The position numbers and the translations under genes are program-made. The notes under the pieces were generated by a model that saw only the letters and a list, made by a program, of their open reading frames with translations, did not search any database and was not told the DNA's origin. Below, piece by piece: positions 29,623 to 37,070 of a DNA stretch of 64,000 nucleotides. Each line of letters begins with the position of its first letter. Position 1 is the first letter of the stretch. The DNA comes from Bizionia sp. M204 (GTDB lineage: Bacteria > Bacteroidota > Bacteroidia > Flavobacteriales > Flavobacteriaceae), in NCBI RefSeq assembly GCF_023205095.1, contig NZ_CP046242.1:3275001-3339000 (forward strand). Reading direction: 5' to 3'.

Positions 29623-31728
29623 ATGAACATAAAGAACTCCTGTATTATTCTGCTTCTTTTACTTCAATGTAGCATTTTTGCACAAACAAATAAATTTTAC
29701 GAAAAACCACCCGTTTTTCCAGATTGTGAATCGGAAGATATCCATACGCTTCAAACCTGCTTTGATAATCAAGTTTTTAATAATGTATTTAACAACTTTA
29801 AAGTTCCTGATGTAGTTTCGGAAGAAAACTATCAGGGTGATGTGGTTATTTTATTCGAAGTTGATAAAGAAGGAACTTTCAGAGTTATTTATGTAGATGC
29901 GATTTACGCGGAACTGAAGGATGAAGCCAAACGTGTTTTTGATGCGTTTCCAAAAATTAAACCAGCAACCTACAATAGTAATCCAACTTTCAGACAGTAT
30001 TCTTTCGCTTTAAAAATTCCATTGGTGCAACAAACTGTTGTTACCAAAGATTTGTCAAAAGATGAAGAAATGGCCGAATTAGAACGTGGTGCTAAACAGG
30101 AATATGATAGTGTAAACGCCAATTTAAAACCGTTTTCTAATAAGGAATATACCAGTCAATTAAACATTCCCTTTACGCATGAATATTATTCGCGTTTTGG
30201 AAGAAATATTAATTTAGTAGGAACAAACAGTCATACAAGTTCTAAACCTTATATGTATGAAGATGTTTCAAAATATTACGATTTTGAAGCAGAAAAGGAC
30301 GCTTTGGCGAAAAACAAATCCTCATTTGCGGGACGAAAACTTTGGAATGAACGTCTAGTTCGTGTGGAAGGAAAGGACTATTGGTTTGCTGTAGATCCTA
30401 TTTTCGATTTTCAAGTTGGAAAAGATACCGAAGCCGATTTCAGTTCAACCTATAATAATACACGAGGTGTAAACATTCAAGGAGGTTTAGGAAAAAAGTT
30501 TAGTTTTTATGCGTCTGTCTTTGAAAGTCAAGGGCGTTTTGCAGAATATTATAATCAATATGCCGAATCTATTAAGGCAGCAGATGAAGTTGCTATTATC
30601 CCTGGACGAGGTATAGCAAAACGTTTTAAAAAAGACTCTTATGATTATCCCGTGGCCGAAGCATATGTGTCTTTTACACCTGTGAATTTTTTTAATGTTC
30701 AATTCGGTCAAGGTAAAAACTTCATTGGTGATGGTTATCGCTCATTATTTACGAGTGATGTAGCTAGTCCAAATCCGTTTTTAAAGTTAAATACCACGTT
30801 TTGGAAAATAAAATACACCAATACATGGATGTGGTTAAAAGATTCAAGACCAGATGTAATTGATCCGGAAGGTGCGTATTTAAGCAAATATATGGCAACG
30901 CATTTTTTAAGTTGGAATGCTACCAAGCGTTTAAATATTGGCTTTTTTGAATCGGTTATTTGGGCAAAATCTGATAATCGCGGATTTGATGTTAGTTATT
31001 TAAACCCTATTATTTTTTACCGTGCCATTGAGTTTGAAACCGGGCAAGATGCTGGAAATGCTGTTATGGGATTATCCGCTAAATACAAGCTTAATGATAA
31101 TATGAACCTATATGGTCAGTTTATTTTAGATGAATTTTCCTTATCCGATATGACTGGTGGAAATAAAAGCTGGAAGAATAAATATGGCTATCAATTAGGA
31201 ATAAAATATTATGAAGCCTTTAAAGTAAAAAACCTAATGTTACAGGCAGAATATAATCGTGTGCGTCCTTATACGTATTCTCATAATACGGTTGTGTTAA
31301 ACTATGGACATAACAATCAAAGTATGGCGCACCTTTGGGGAGCTAATTTTAGCGAATTGGTATTAATTGGCCGTTACCATTATAAACGTTGGTTTGGAAA
31401 TGCTAAACTGGTAATGGGTGAGCGTGGTATGGACTTTAATAATGGTGTAGATAACTTTAGTTATGGAGGTGATATTTACCGCGACTATAACGAAAGACCT
31501 TATGATAATGGTGTTACCGTAGGACAAGGAAACAAGTCAACGACTATGTTTGCTAATTTGCAAGCGGGTTATTTAATAAATCCAGCGACAAATTTAAAGT
31601 TGTTTGCAGATGTTACTTTCAGGAACTTTAATCCAGATACCGTAAATGCAACAACTTTTAAAAGTAATACGGTTTGGTTTAATATCGGAATTCGAACGGA
31701 TTTATTTAATTGGTATTTTGATTTGTAG
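29623..31728 (+). CDS. remB: RemB-like gliding motility outer membrane protein with N-terminal TonB-type domain
   Basis: The 701 residues start with a signal peptide (1-20, ending in IFA before QTNK). Residues about 26-134 repeat the domain found at the C-terminus of the two preceding TonB-like proteins: PPVFPDCES, cysteines at 35 and 46, FEVDKEGTF, DEAKRVFDAFPKIKPA. From about 170 on, the protein looks like an outer membrane beta-barrel of the Wzi/capsule-assembly type (alternating patterns such as FNVQFGQGKNFIGDGYRS), ending in WFNIGIRTDLFNWYFDL. The order sprA, gcvH, vanZ, tonB, remB is the one I remember from Flavobacterium johnsoniae, where remB mutants have a gliding phenotype. Name by context and resemblance; mechanism unknown. 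Confidence 0.78.
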   Translation: MNIKNSCIILLLLLQCSIFAQTNKFYEKPPVFPDCESEDIHTLQTCFDNQVFNNVFNNFKVPDVVSEENYQGDVVILFEVDKEGTFRVIYVDAIYAELKDEAKRVFDAFPKIKPATYNSNPTFRQYSFALKIPLVQQTVVTKDLSKDEEMAELERGAKQEYDSVNANLKPFSNKEYTSQLNIPFTHEYYSRFGRNINLVGTNSHTSSKPYMYEDVSKYYDFEAEKDALAKNKSSFAGRKLWNERLVRVEGKDYWFAVDPIFDFQVGKDTEADFSSTYNNTRGVNIQGGLGKKFSFYASVFESQGRFAEYYNQYAESIKAADEVAIIPGRGIAKRFKKDSYDYPVAEAYVSFTPVNFFNVQFGQGKNFIGDGYRSLFTSDVASPNPFLKLNTTFWKIKYTNTWMWLKDSRPDVIDPEGAYLSKYMATHFLSWNATKRLNIGFFESVIWAKSDNRGFDVSYLNPIIFYRAIEFETGQDAGNAVMGLSAKYKLNDNMNLYGQFILDEFSLSDMTGGNKSWKNKYGYQLGIKYYEAFKVKNLMLQAEYNRVRPYTYSHNTVVLNYGHNNQSMAHLWGANFSELVLIGRYHYKRWFGNAKLVMGERGMDFNNGVDNFSYGGDIYRDYNERPYDNGVTVGQGNKSTTMFANLQAGYLINPATNLKLFADVTFRNFNPDTVNATTFKSNTVWFNIGIRTDLFNWYFDL

Positions 31729-31752
31729 AATTAACTTTTCAAGGTATCTTTG
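31722..31752 (+). promoter_or_regulatory. Candidate promoter of the cyoE-cox3 unit
   Basis: TTTG at 31722-31725, a 19-base spacer, and TATCTTTG at 31745-31752 fit the consensus. The -33 box overlaps the remB stop codon. Confidence 0.68.
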
Positions 31753-31788
31753 CACTCGCAATAAACGCGTAAAAAGCAACCCATTACT

Positions 31789-32682
31789 TTGAGTAAGCAA
31801 GCCACTTTACCGGTTAAACATTCTATACTTTCTGATTTTAAAGAAATCACGAAAATGCGCTTATCATTAAGCGTCGTATTTTCTTCAATTGCAGGTTATC
31901 TTTTGGGTGCCGAAACAGTGGACTTTACAACACTTTTTTTATTAGCTTTAGGTGGTTACTTTATGGTAGGTGCTTCAAATGCATTCAATCAAATTATTGA
32001 AAAAGATTTGGATGCCTTAATGGATCGTACAAAAAACAGACCTGTTGCGGCTGGACGTATGTCTGTAAATGTTGCGTTTACAATTGCTTGTCTTTTTACT
32101 GTTTTAGGAATTGGCATATTGTATTCAATCAATCAGCAAACAGCCATGTTTGGAGCCATCTCCATCTTTTTATATACCTGTGTTTACACACCTTTAAAAA
32201 CAAAAACGCCTTTATCTGTTTTTGTTGGAGCTATTCCTGGAGCTATTCCATTTATGTTGGGTTGGGTAGCGGCAACAAACGACTTTGGTATTGAACCAGG
32301 GACCTTATTCGCCGTGCAGTTTTTTTGGCAGTTCCCACATTTTTGGGCTATTGGGTGGTTTTTATTTGACGATTATAAAAAAGGGGGGTTTTTCATGCTC
32401 CCAACTGGAAAGCAGGATAAAGGTACAGCCAAACAAACCATTATGTACACGGTGTGGACCTTGCTGGTGTCCATTGTCCCGGTATTTGGCTTTACAGGAA
32501 AATTACAATTGTCTGTAGTGGCAGCTGTAATTGTTTTCATATTAGGATTAGGCATGTTGTATTATGCTATTCAACTTTATAAAAAAATGAGTGTACAAGC
32601 AGCTAAGGAACTTATGTTATCAAGTGTGTTTTACATAACCTTATTACAAATAGTCTACGTTGTAGACAAATTTATTAGATAA
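31789..32682 (+). CDS. cyoE: Protoheme IX farnesyltransferase (heme O synthase)
   Basis: CyoE/CtaB attaches a farnesyl chain to heme B to make heme O, the precursor of heme A for the oxidase. The 297 residues contain about eight or nine membrane helices and the prenyltransferase motif N-x3-D-x3-D in NQIIEKDLDALMDRTKNRP. A second acidic loop (WFLFDDYKKGGFFMLP) is also typical. The start is TTG at 31789; the next in-frame ATG would remove the conserved N-terminal DFKEITKMRLSLSVVFSS region. Two bases separate its stop from the next cox gene, so the genes are co-transcribed. Confidence 0.96.
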   Translation: MSKQATLPVKHSILSDFKEITKMRLSLSVVFSSIAGYLLGAETVDFTTLFLLALGGYFMVGASNAFNQIIEKDLDALMDRTKNRPVAAGRMSVNVAFTIACLFTVLGIGILYSINQQTAMFGAISIFLYTCVYTPLKTKTPLSVFVGAIPGAIPFMLGWVAATNDFGIEPGTLFAVQFFWQFPHFWAIGWFLFDDYKKGGFFMLPTGKQDKGTAKQTIMYTVWTLLVSIVPVFGFTGKLQLSVVAAVIVFILGLGMLYYAIQLYKKMSVQAAKELMLSSVFYITLLQIVYVVDKFIR

Positions 32683-32684
32683 CC

Positions 32685-33266
32685 ATGGATTTAACCCAAG
32701 GAACTTTAGAAGAGAAGAAAGGCAGAGCAAAAAAAATGATGCTTTGGTTTGGTATATTATCATTAATTATGTCATTCGCCGGTTGGACTAGTGCATTTGT
32801 TGTAAGTAGTACAAGGCCCGATTGGGCATCAGATTTTCAACTGCCTCAAGCGTTTTTAATCAGTACTATTGTTATTGTAATTAGTAGTATTACAATTTGG
32901 ATGGCCAAACGCAGTATGTCTCAAAGCAATCAGCAAATGACAACTGTTTGGTTGTTAACCACATTTTTTTTAGGCATCGTTTTTATTTATAATCAATTTG
33001 TAGGCTTCCAGCAAATTATAGAATTAGGCTATAATTTTACAGGGCCAACCAGTAATATTACCATGAGTTATATTTATTTGATAGCTGTGGTGCATATTTT
33101 ACACGTAGCTGTAGGGTTAATCTGCCTGTTGGTCGTAATTTATAATCATTTTAAACAGAAGTATACTTCCAACCAAATGTTGGGTATTGAATTGATCGCA
33201 ACATACTGGCATTTTGTAGATTTACTTTGGGTCTATCTATTTTTATTCCTATATTTCGTAGGTTAA
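32685..33266 (+). CDS. Heme-copper oxidase subunit III family protein, short form
   Basis: This is a membrane protein of 193 residues with five predicted helices, the size of the short subunit III class. Family features are the early LWFGILSLIMSFAGW helix and the terminal helix with YWHFVDLLWVYLFLFLYFVG, the usual subunit III ending. Subunit III supports proton uptake and the stability of subunit I. It lies directly after cyoE, and a second, longer subunit III gene follows after a promoter-like region. Whether both are assembled in the same oxidase is not visible. Confidence 0.9.
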   Translation: MDLTQGTLEEKKGRAKKMMLWFGILSLIMSFAGWTSAFVVSSTRPDWASDFQLPQAFLISTIVIVISSITIWMAKRSMSQSNQQMTTVWLLTTFFLGIVFIYNQFVGFQQIIELGYNFTGPTSNITMSYIYLIAVVHILHVAVGLICLLVVIYNHFKQKYTSNQMLGIELIATYWHFVDLLWVYLFLFLYFVG

Positions 33267-33367
33267 ATTACGCCAGTAATAGCGTGACCAAAAACCCGTA
33301 TTATTTATTATCTTCATAATGAGTCCAAAATTTTAGAGTGGATGTTTCTTTAAAAAGATAAATTGAT

Positions 33368-33375
33368 TATTTTTG
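33368..33375 (+). promoter_or_regulatory. Candidate -7 box before the second subunit III gene
   Basis: TATTTTTG matches TAnnTTTG, 28 bases before the ATG at 33404, in a 137-base gap within the cox gene series. No clear -33 box is seen. Confidence 0.5.
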
Positions 33376-33403
33376 TGCAACTTTTATTAACTAAACCAGA
33401 CAT

Positions 33404-34384
33404 ATGAGTACTACAGTTGTAAAAACTGGAACAGAAGGTAAAACCTGGGGTGGCGGAAACGATCCACTAAAAGCAAGTTATGGTAAAATGATGATGTGGT
33501 TCTTTATCGTATCAGATGCCTTGACGTTTTCAGGATTTTTAGCAGCCTACGGATTTTCCAGATTTAAATTTAGTCAATCATGGCCAATTGCCGATGACGT
33601 TTTTACCCACGTTCCATTCTTGCATGGTCAAGAATTACCAATGATTTATGTAGCGTTCATGACGTTTATCTTAATCATGTCCTCTGTAACAATGGTTTTG
33701 GCTGTTGATGCGGGTCATAAAATGAATAAGGCCAAAGTAACACTTTACATGTTTTTAACGGTTATTGGAGGTCTTATATTCTTGGGTTCTCAAGCTTGGG
33801 AATGGTCAACGTTTATTAAAGGGGATTACGGTGCTGTTGGAACGCATGGTGGTAACATCATCCAGTTTGTAGATACCGATGGTAATCGTGTTGCATTGAA
33901 AGATTTTGCTATTGCACAACCTTCTAGTCGTGAACAGCATAAGCGAAAAAATGGGCTTTGGTTTACGAGTGAAAGAGATTTACCTAGCTTTACCTTTAAC
34001 GAAGTAGTTGCCGGTTTTGAAGCAAACCCTAATATATTAGTTAAAACAACATATTCCGATGAGAATGGTAAAAAAATCATCTTATCTAGAAATGAATCAT
34101 TAACTGAATTAAAAACTAAAGGAAAAAATGTTGTTGAAGGTGCTAACTTAATTCAAAATGAGTACGGCCCACCGTTATTTGGTGATTTCTTCTTCTTCAT
34201 TACAGGATTCCACGGATTTCACGTATCTATTGGTGTTTTATTAAATATCATTATTTTCTTTAATGTTATTTTAGGTACGTATGAACGTAGAGGAAGTTAC
34301 GAAATGGTTGAGAAAGTTGGTCTTTATTGGCACTTCGTAGATTTAGTATGGGTATTTGTATTCACATTCTTCTACCTTGTTTAA
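33404..34384 (+). CDS. Cytochrome c oxidase subunit III with a large inserted domain
   Basis: The 326 residues contain subunit III helices on both sides of a hydrophilic insertion. Residues about 25-135 and 253-326 are membrane parts, the last with FHGFHVSIGVLLNIIIFFNV and YWHFVDLVWVFVFTFFYLV. Residues about 140-252 form a soluble stretch (FVDTDGNRVALKDFA to GANLIQNEYGPP) absent from the neighbouring short subunit III. It probably projects on one face of the complex. The following gene for subunit IV starts 20 bases after its stop. Confidence 0.92.
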   Translation: MSTTVVKTGTEGKTWGGGNDPLKASYGKMMMWFFIVSDALTFSGFLAAYGFSRFKFSQSWPIADDVFTHVPFLHGQELPMIYVAFMTFILIMSSVTMVLAVDAGHKMNKAKVTLYMFLTVIGGLIFLGSQAWEWSTFIKGDYGAVGTHGGNIIQFVDTDGNRVALKDFAIAQPSSREQHKRKNGLWFTSERDLPSFTFNEVVAGFEANPNILVKTTYSDENGKKIILSRNESLTELKTKGKNVVEGANLIQNEYGPPLFGDFFFFITGFHGFHVSIGVLLNIIIFFNVILGTYERRGSYEMVEKVGLYWHFVDLVWVFVFTFFYLV

Positions 34385-34404
34385 TTATAGATAATACAGT
34401 TAAA

Positions 34405-34785
34405 ATGGCAGACGCACATAAATTAGAAATATTTAGAGGGTTAGTTAAGTTTAAATCTAACACCCAAAAAATATGGGGAGTATTAATACTACTGACCATA
34501 GTTACAGCAATAGAGGTAGTTTTAGGTATTTATAAACCTGAAATGTTGATGGCTAAAGTTTTAGGCATGAGTCTCTTAAACTGGATTTTTATTATTTTAA
34601 CTATAGTAAAAGCTTATTATATTACTTGGGATTTCATGCACATGCGTGATGAAACAGCAGCATTCAGAAGAATGTGTGTTTGGACCGGTGTGTTTTTAAT
34701 ATGTTATATATTATTCATCCTCCTTCAAGAAGGTGGTTATGTAGAGAGTATATTTACAAATGGCTTTGTAAAACACGATTTTTAA
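34405..34785 (+). CDS. Cytochrome c oxidase subunit IV-like protein
   Basis: This is a small membrane protein of 126 residues with three hydrophobic helices, matching the caa3-type oxidase subunit IV class. Features are KIWGVLILLTIVTAIEVVLG, the polar AYYITWDFMHMRDE between helices two and three, and a short C-terminal tail. I chose the ATG at 34405 because it begins a compact subunit just after the upstream stop; the frame is open further upstream, but that stretch overlaps the subunit III gene in another frame. It ends at a strong terminator. Confidence 0.88.
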   Translation: MADAHKLEIFRGLVKFKSNTQKIWGVLILLTIVTAIEVVLGIYKPEMLMAKVLGMSLLNWIFIILTIVKAYYITWDFMHMRDETAAFRRMCVWTGVFLICYILFILLQEGGYVESIFTNGFVKHDF

Positions 34786-34804
34786 TATAAGTTAAATGTT
34801 CTAC

Positions 34805-34833
34805 AAAAGGCGGTTTTTAAACCGCCTTTTTTT
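34805..34833 (+). terminator. Intrinsic terminator after the subunit IV gene
   Basis: AAAAGGCGGTTT (34805-34816) pairs with 34819-34830, and T residues follow. Its tail ends only about 12 bases before the next start codon. Confidence 0.9.
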
Positions 34834-34840
34834 ATTTTTG
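34833..34840 (+). promoter_or_regulatory. Possible -7 box giving a leaderless transcript
   Basis: TATTTTTG lies four bases before the ATG at 34845. With the usual distance from this box to the start site, transcription would begin at or next to the start codon. It overlaps a terminator T-run, so a chance match is possible. Confidence 0.4.
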
Positions 34841-34844
34841 CACT

Positions 34845-35564
34845 ATGAGAAAGCAGCAAATAAAAAGGAATCTTATTTTGGGAATTTTATTTTTTCTACC
34901 AGTCATGTTTGTATTGGTACTTTCCCTTTCTGAAGACAATTATAACCCTTTGGATATCATTAACGAAAATGTTGCTGAACTACCTCCAAATGCAGAAAAC
35001 ATTGTTCTTCAAGATCATATTACCGTATTAGCCTTTTTTGGAAATAAACCTTTGGATATGGCAATTGCAGCCTCCAATCTTAAGGAGCTAGTTTACGATA
35101 AATTTAAAGGCTTCAAAAAATTTCAAATTGTTGTGTTGGTTCCAAATGGTTCTGAAGCAGAGTCAGAGGAATTGTTTAGAGAAATAGCACGTTATGAAGA
35201 TTTACGGTTTTGGCATTTTGTTCATTTGGAGGAAGCGGCTATTCAGAAAACCTTTAATAGCTTAAAAGCATCCTTCAGTTTATCAGATAATGTAGCTACA
35301 GATAATGTGTTTCTTATAGATACCGAGCGTCATCAGCGTGGTCGTCTGGATGATAGAACAGATCAGGAAAAAGGAAAAAATGCAGCTATTTATGGTTTAG
35401 ATGCTTACAATTGCATTCAAGTAGCTGTTATAAAAAATAAAATGAGTGCCGAAGATTTACGTGTTCTTTTTACTGAATACCGTCAAAAACGTAAAGGTAA
35501 TTTCGACTCGGAAACACGTCGCGCTAACGAATTAAAACCTACAAGTCATGAGCAAAAAAGCTAA
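34845..35564 (+). CDS. Uncharacterised membrane-anchored protein next to SCO
   Basis: I do not recognise a named family. The 239 residues have one N-terminal membrane helix (about 9-28) and then a soluble domain. That domain has strand-helix alternation suggestive of a thioredoxin-like fold (HITVLAFFGNKPLDMA, KKFQIVVLVPNGSEAESEE, DNVFLIDTERHQRGRLD), but no CxxC pair; its only cysteine is near residue 193. The gene overlaps the SCO gene by 17 bases and lies in the oxidase locus, so a role in oxidase assembly is a reasonable inference. The start codon sits right behind a terminator. Confidence 0.75.
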   Translation: MRKQQIKRNLILGILFFLPVMFVLVLSLSEDNYNPLDIINENVAELPPNAENIVLQDHITVLAFFGNKPLDMAIAASNLKELVYDKFKGFKKFQIVVLVPNGSEAESEELFREIARYEDLRFWHFVHLEEAAIQKTFNSLKASFSLSDNVATDNVFLIDTERHQRGRLDDRTDQEKGKNAAIYGLDAYNCIQVAVIKNKMSAEDLRVLFTEYRQKRKGNFDSETRRANELKPTSHEQKS

Positions 35565-36303
35565 TTATTCTTATGTTGGTATCGCCTTTGTAATTCTAAT
35601 TTTTGGAATTTGGTTTGTACCACGAATAGTAGATCGTATAACCAAAGGCGATACCGTAAGAAATGATACCAGGAGCGAACCAATTTCTAAAACGAATTTC
35701 TCTAAAGACGAATCGTCAGATCTTGTTTTTATAAATATTAATGGAACACCTAAAAAGGTACCTGCTTTCAGTTTTACCAATCAACATGGCGAAACCATTA
35801 CAGAACAAGATTATTTAGGGAAAGTATATTTGGTTGAATTCTTTTTTACTACTTGTCCAACCATATGTCCAAGAATGAATAAGAATTTGGTTCAAATTCA
35901 AAATAAATTTGAAGGAATTGAAGATTTTGGTGTGGCATCCTTTACAATTATGCCTAAAGTGGATACACCAGAAGTACTTAAAGCGTATGCTGAAGAATAT
36001 GGTATTACCAATCCAAATTGGAATTTAATGACAGGCGATCAAGATGCTATTTTTGAATTGGCAAACATAGGTTTTAATATTTATGTTGGCGAAGATGAAA
36101 CCGTTGAAGCGGGTTTTGAGCATTCTGGTAATTTCGCATTAATAGATAAAAATGGTTTTATCCGATCTAGACAGGATGATTTTGGGAATCCAAAAATTTT
36201 CTATTCAGGTATTATCAGTGAGGAGGAAAAGGTTGATGAAGACGGACAAAAAGAAGAAATAAGCATGTTGAAAACTGATATTGCTAAATTGTTGAAAGAA
36301 TAA
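35548..36303 (+). CDS. SCO1/SenC-type copper chaperone for cytochrome oxidase
   Basis: SCO proteins deliver copper to, or reduce, the CuA site of subunit II. The 251 residues have an N-terminal membrane anchor (about 8-26) and a thioredoxin-fold domain. The copper ligands are CPTIC (Cys103 and Cys107) and a distal histidine, His192, in EHSGNFALIDKNG. The gene overlaps the preceding unknown gene by 17 bases and shares one base with the next start, indicating tight translational coupling. Confidence 0.95.
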   Translation: MSKKANYSYVGIAFVILIFGIWFVPRIVDRITKGDTVRNDTRSEPISKTNFSKDESSDLVFININGTPKKVPAFSFTNQHGETITEQDYLGKVYLVEFFFTTCPTICPRMNKNLVQIQNKFEGIEDFGVASFTIMPKVDTPEVLKAYAEEYGITNPNWNLMTGDQDAIFELANIGFNIYVGEDETVEAGFEHSGNFALIDKNGFIRSRQDDFGNPKIFYSGIISEEEKVDEDGQKEEISMLKTDIAKLLKE

Positions 36304-36836
36304 TGAATCAGAACTTAAAAACAAACCAAAAATATAATAAGTGGATTATAGTTCTCTCTATTGTTGTGCCGCTTGTAGTAGCAGTTTTATTTGGGGTTAA
36401 AATACCAAATGTGGAGCCTCTTATGTTTTTGCCTCCAATTTATGCTACCACAAACGCTATAACTGCCTTTGTTTTGGTCGCTGCATTTTGGGCCATAACC
36501 AACGGTAAAATTAAACTGCATGAAAAACTCATGAAGTTTGCTATTTTACTTTCGGTTGCTTTTTTATTAATGTATATGGCGTACCACATGACGAGCGATT
36601 CAACTAAATACGGAGGCGATGGCGTTATGAAATATGTGTATTATGTTATTTTAATTTTACACATCATTTTGTCTGTTGCCGTTATTCCGTTTGTGTTAAT
36701 AACCTATGTGCGTGCTATTACTAATAATATTGAGCGTCATAAAAAAATAGCACGCATTACATTTCCACTTTGGTTGTTTGTGGCCGTTTCGGGTGTGGTA
36801 GTTTTTATTATGATTTCACCCTATTATGTTTCTTAA
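36303..36836 (+). CDS. DUF420 family membrane protein
   Basis: This is a 177-residue membrane protein with about five helices, of the DUF420/CtaM-like class found beside oxidase assembly genes. Visible features are VEPLMFLPPIYATTNAITAFVLV, the histidines in LHEKLMKFAIL and YMAYHMTSD, and RHKKIARITFPLWLFVAVSGV. These paired histidines resemble metal- or heme-binding positions. In Gram-positive bacteria the related CtaM is needed for aa3 oxidase maturation, so a similar role is likely here. The ATG overlaps the SCO stop by one base. Confidence 0.88.
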   Translation: MNQNLKTNQKYNKWIIVLSIVVPLVVAVLFGVKIPNVEPLMFLPPIYATTNAITAFVLVAAFWAITNGKIKLHEKLMKFAILLSVAFLLMYMAYHMTSDSTKYGGDGVMKYVYYVILILHIILSVAVIPFVLITYVRAITNNIERHKKIARITFPLWLFVAVSGVVVFIMISPYYVS

Positions 36837-36848
36837 ATATATAATCAC

Positions 36849-37070
36849 ATGAAAAAAGCATTCATTATCACCGGAATATTAATGTTGTTTTTCACATTGC
36901 CAGCCGAAGCACAATGTGCCATGTGTCGTGCGGTTTTGGAAAGTGAAGAAGGTCAAGCTCAAGCCGAAGGTATCAACAATGGAATTGTGTATCTCATGGC
37001 TGTGCCTTATATTTTAGTTGGTGGAATCGGTTTTCTTATATACCGTAATTATAGATCTAAAAAGAACTAA
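36849..37070 (+). CDS. Small exported membrane protein with CAMC motif
   Basis: I recognise no named family. The 73 residues start with a signal-like segment (1-21, ending in AEA before QC), followed at once by QCAMCRAVLESEEGQAQA, a linker, and one membrane helix (about 46-65) with a basic tail. The C-x2-C placed at the mature N-terminus could bind copper or undergo thiol exchange. It follows the DUF420 gene by 12 bases and abuts the next gene, so it belongs to the oxidase assembly unit. Function by context only. Confidence 0.75.
   Translation: MKKAFIITGILMLFFTLPAEAQCAMCRAVLESEEGQAQAEGINNGIVYLMAVPYILVGGIGFLIYRNYRSKKN

Noticed and set aside
33267-33403. Possible riboswitch in the 137-base gap between the two subunit III genes
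   Set aside because: No paired elements or conserved motif of a known riboswitch class are visible; a plain promoter is enough to explain the gap.
34327-34404. Upstream start for the subunit IV gene
   Set aside because: This part overlaps the end of the subunit III gene in another frame and encodes no family sequence; the ATG at 34405 gives the normal protein.
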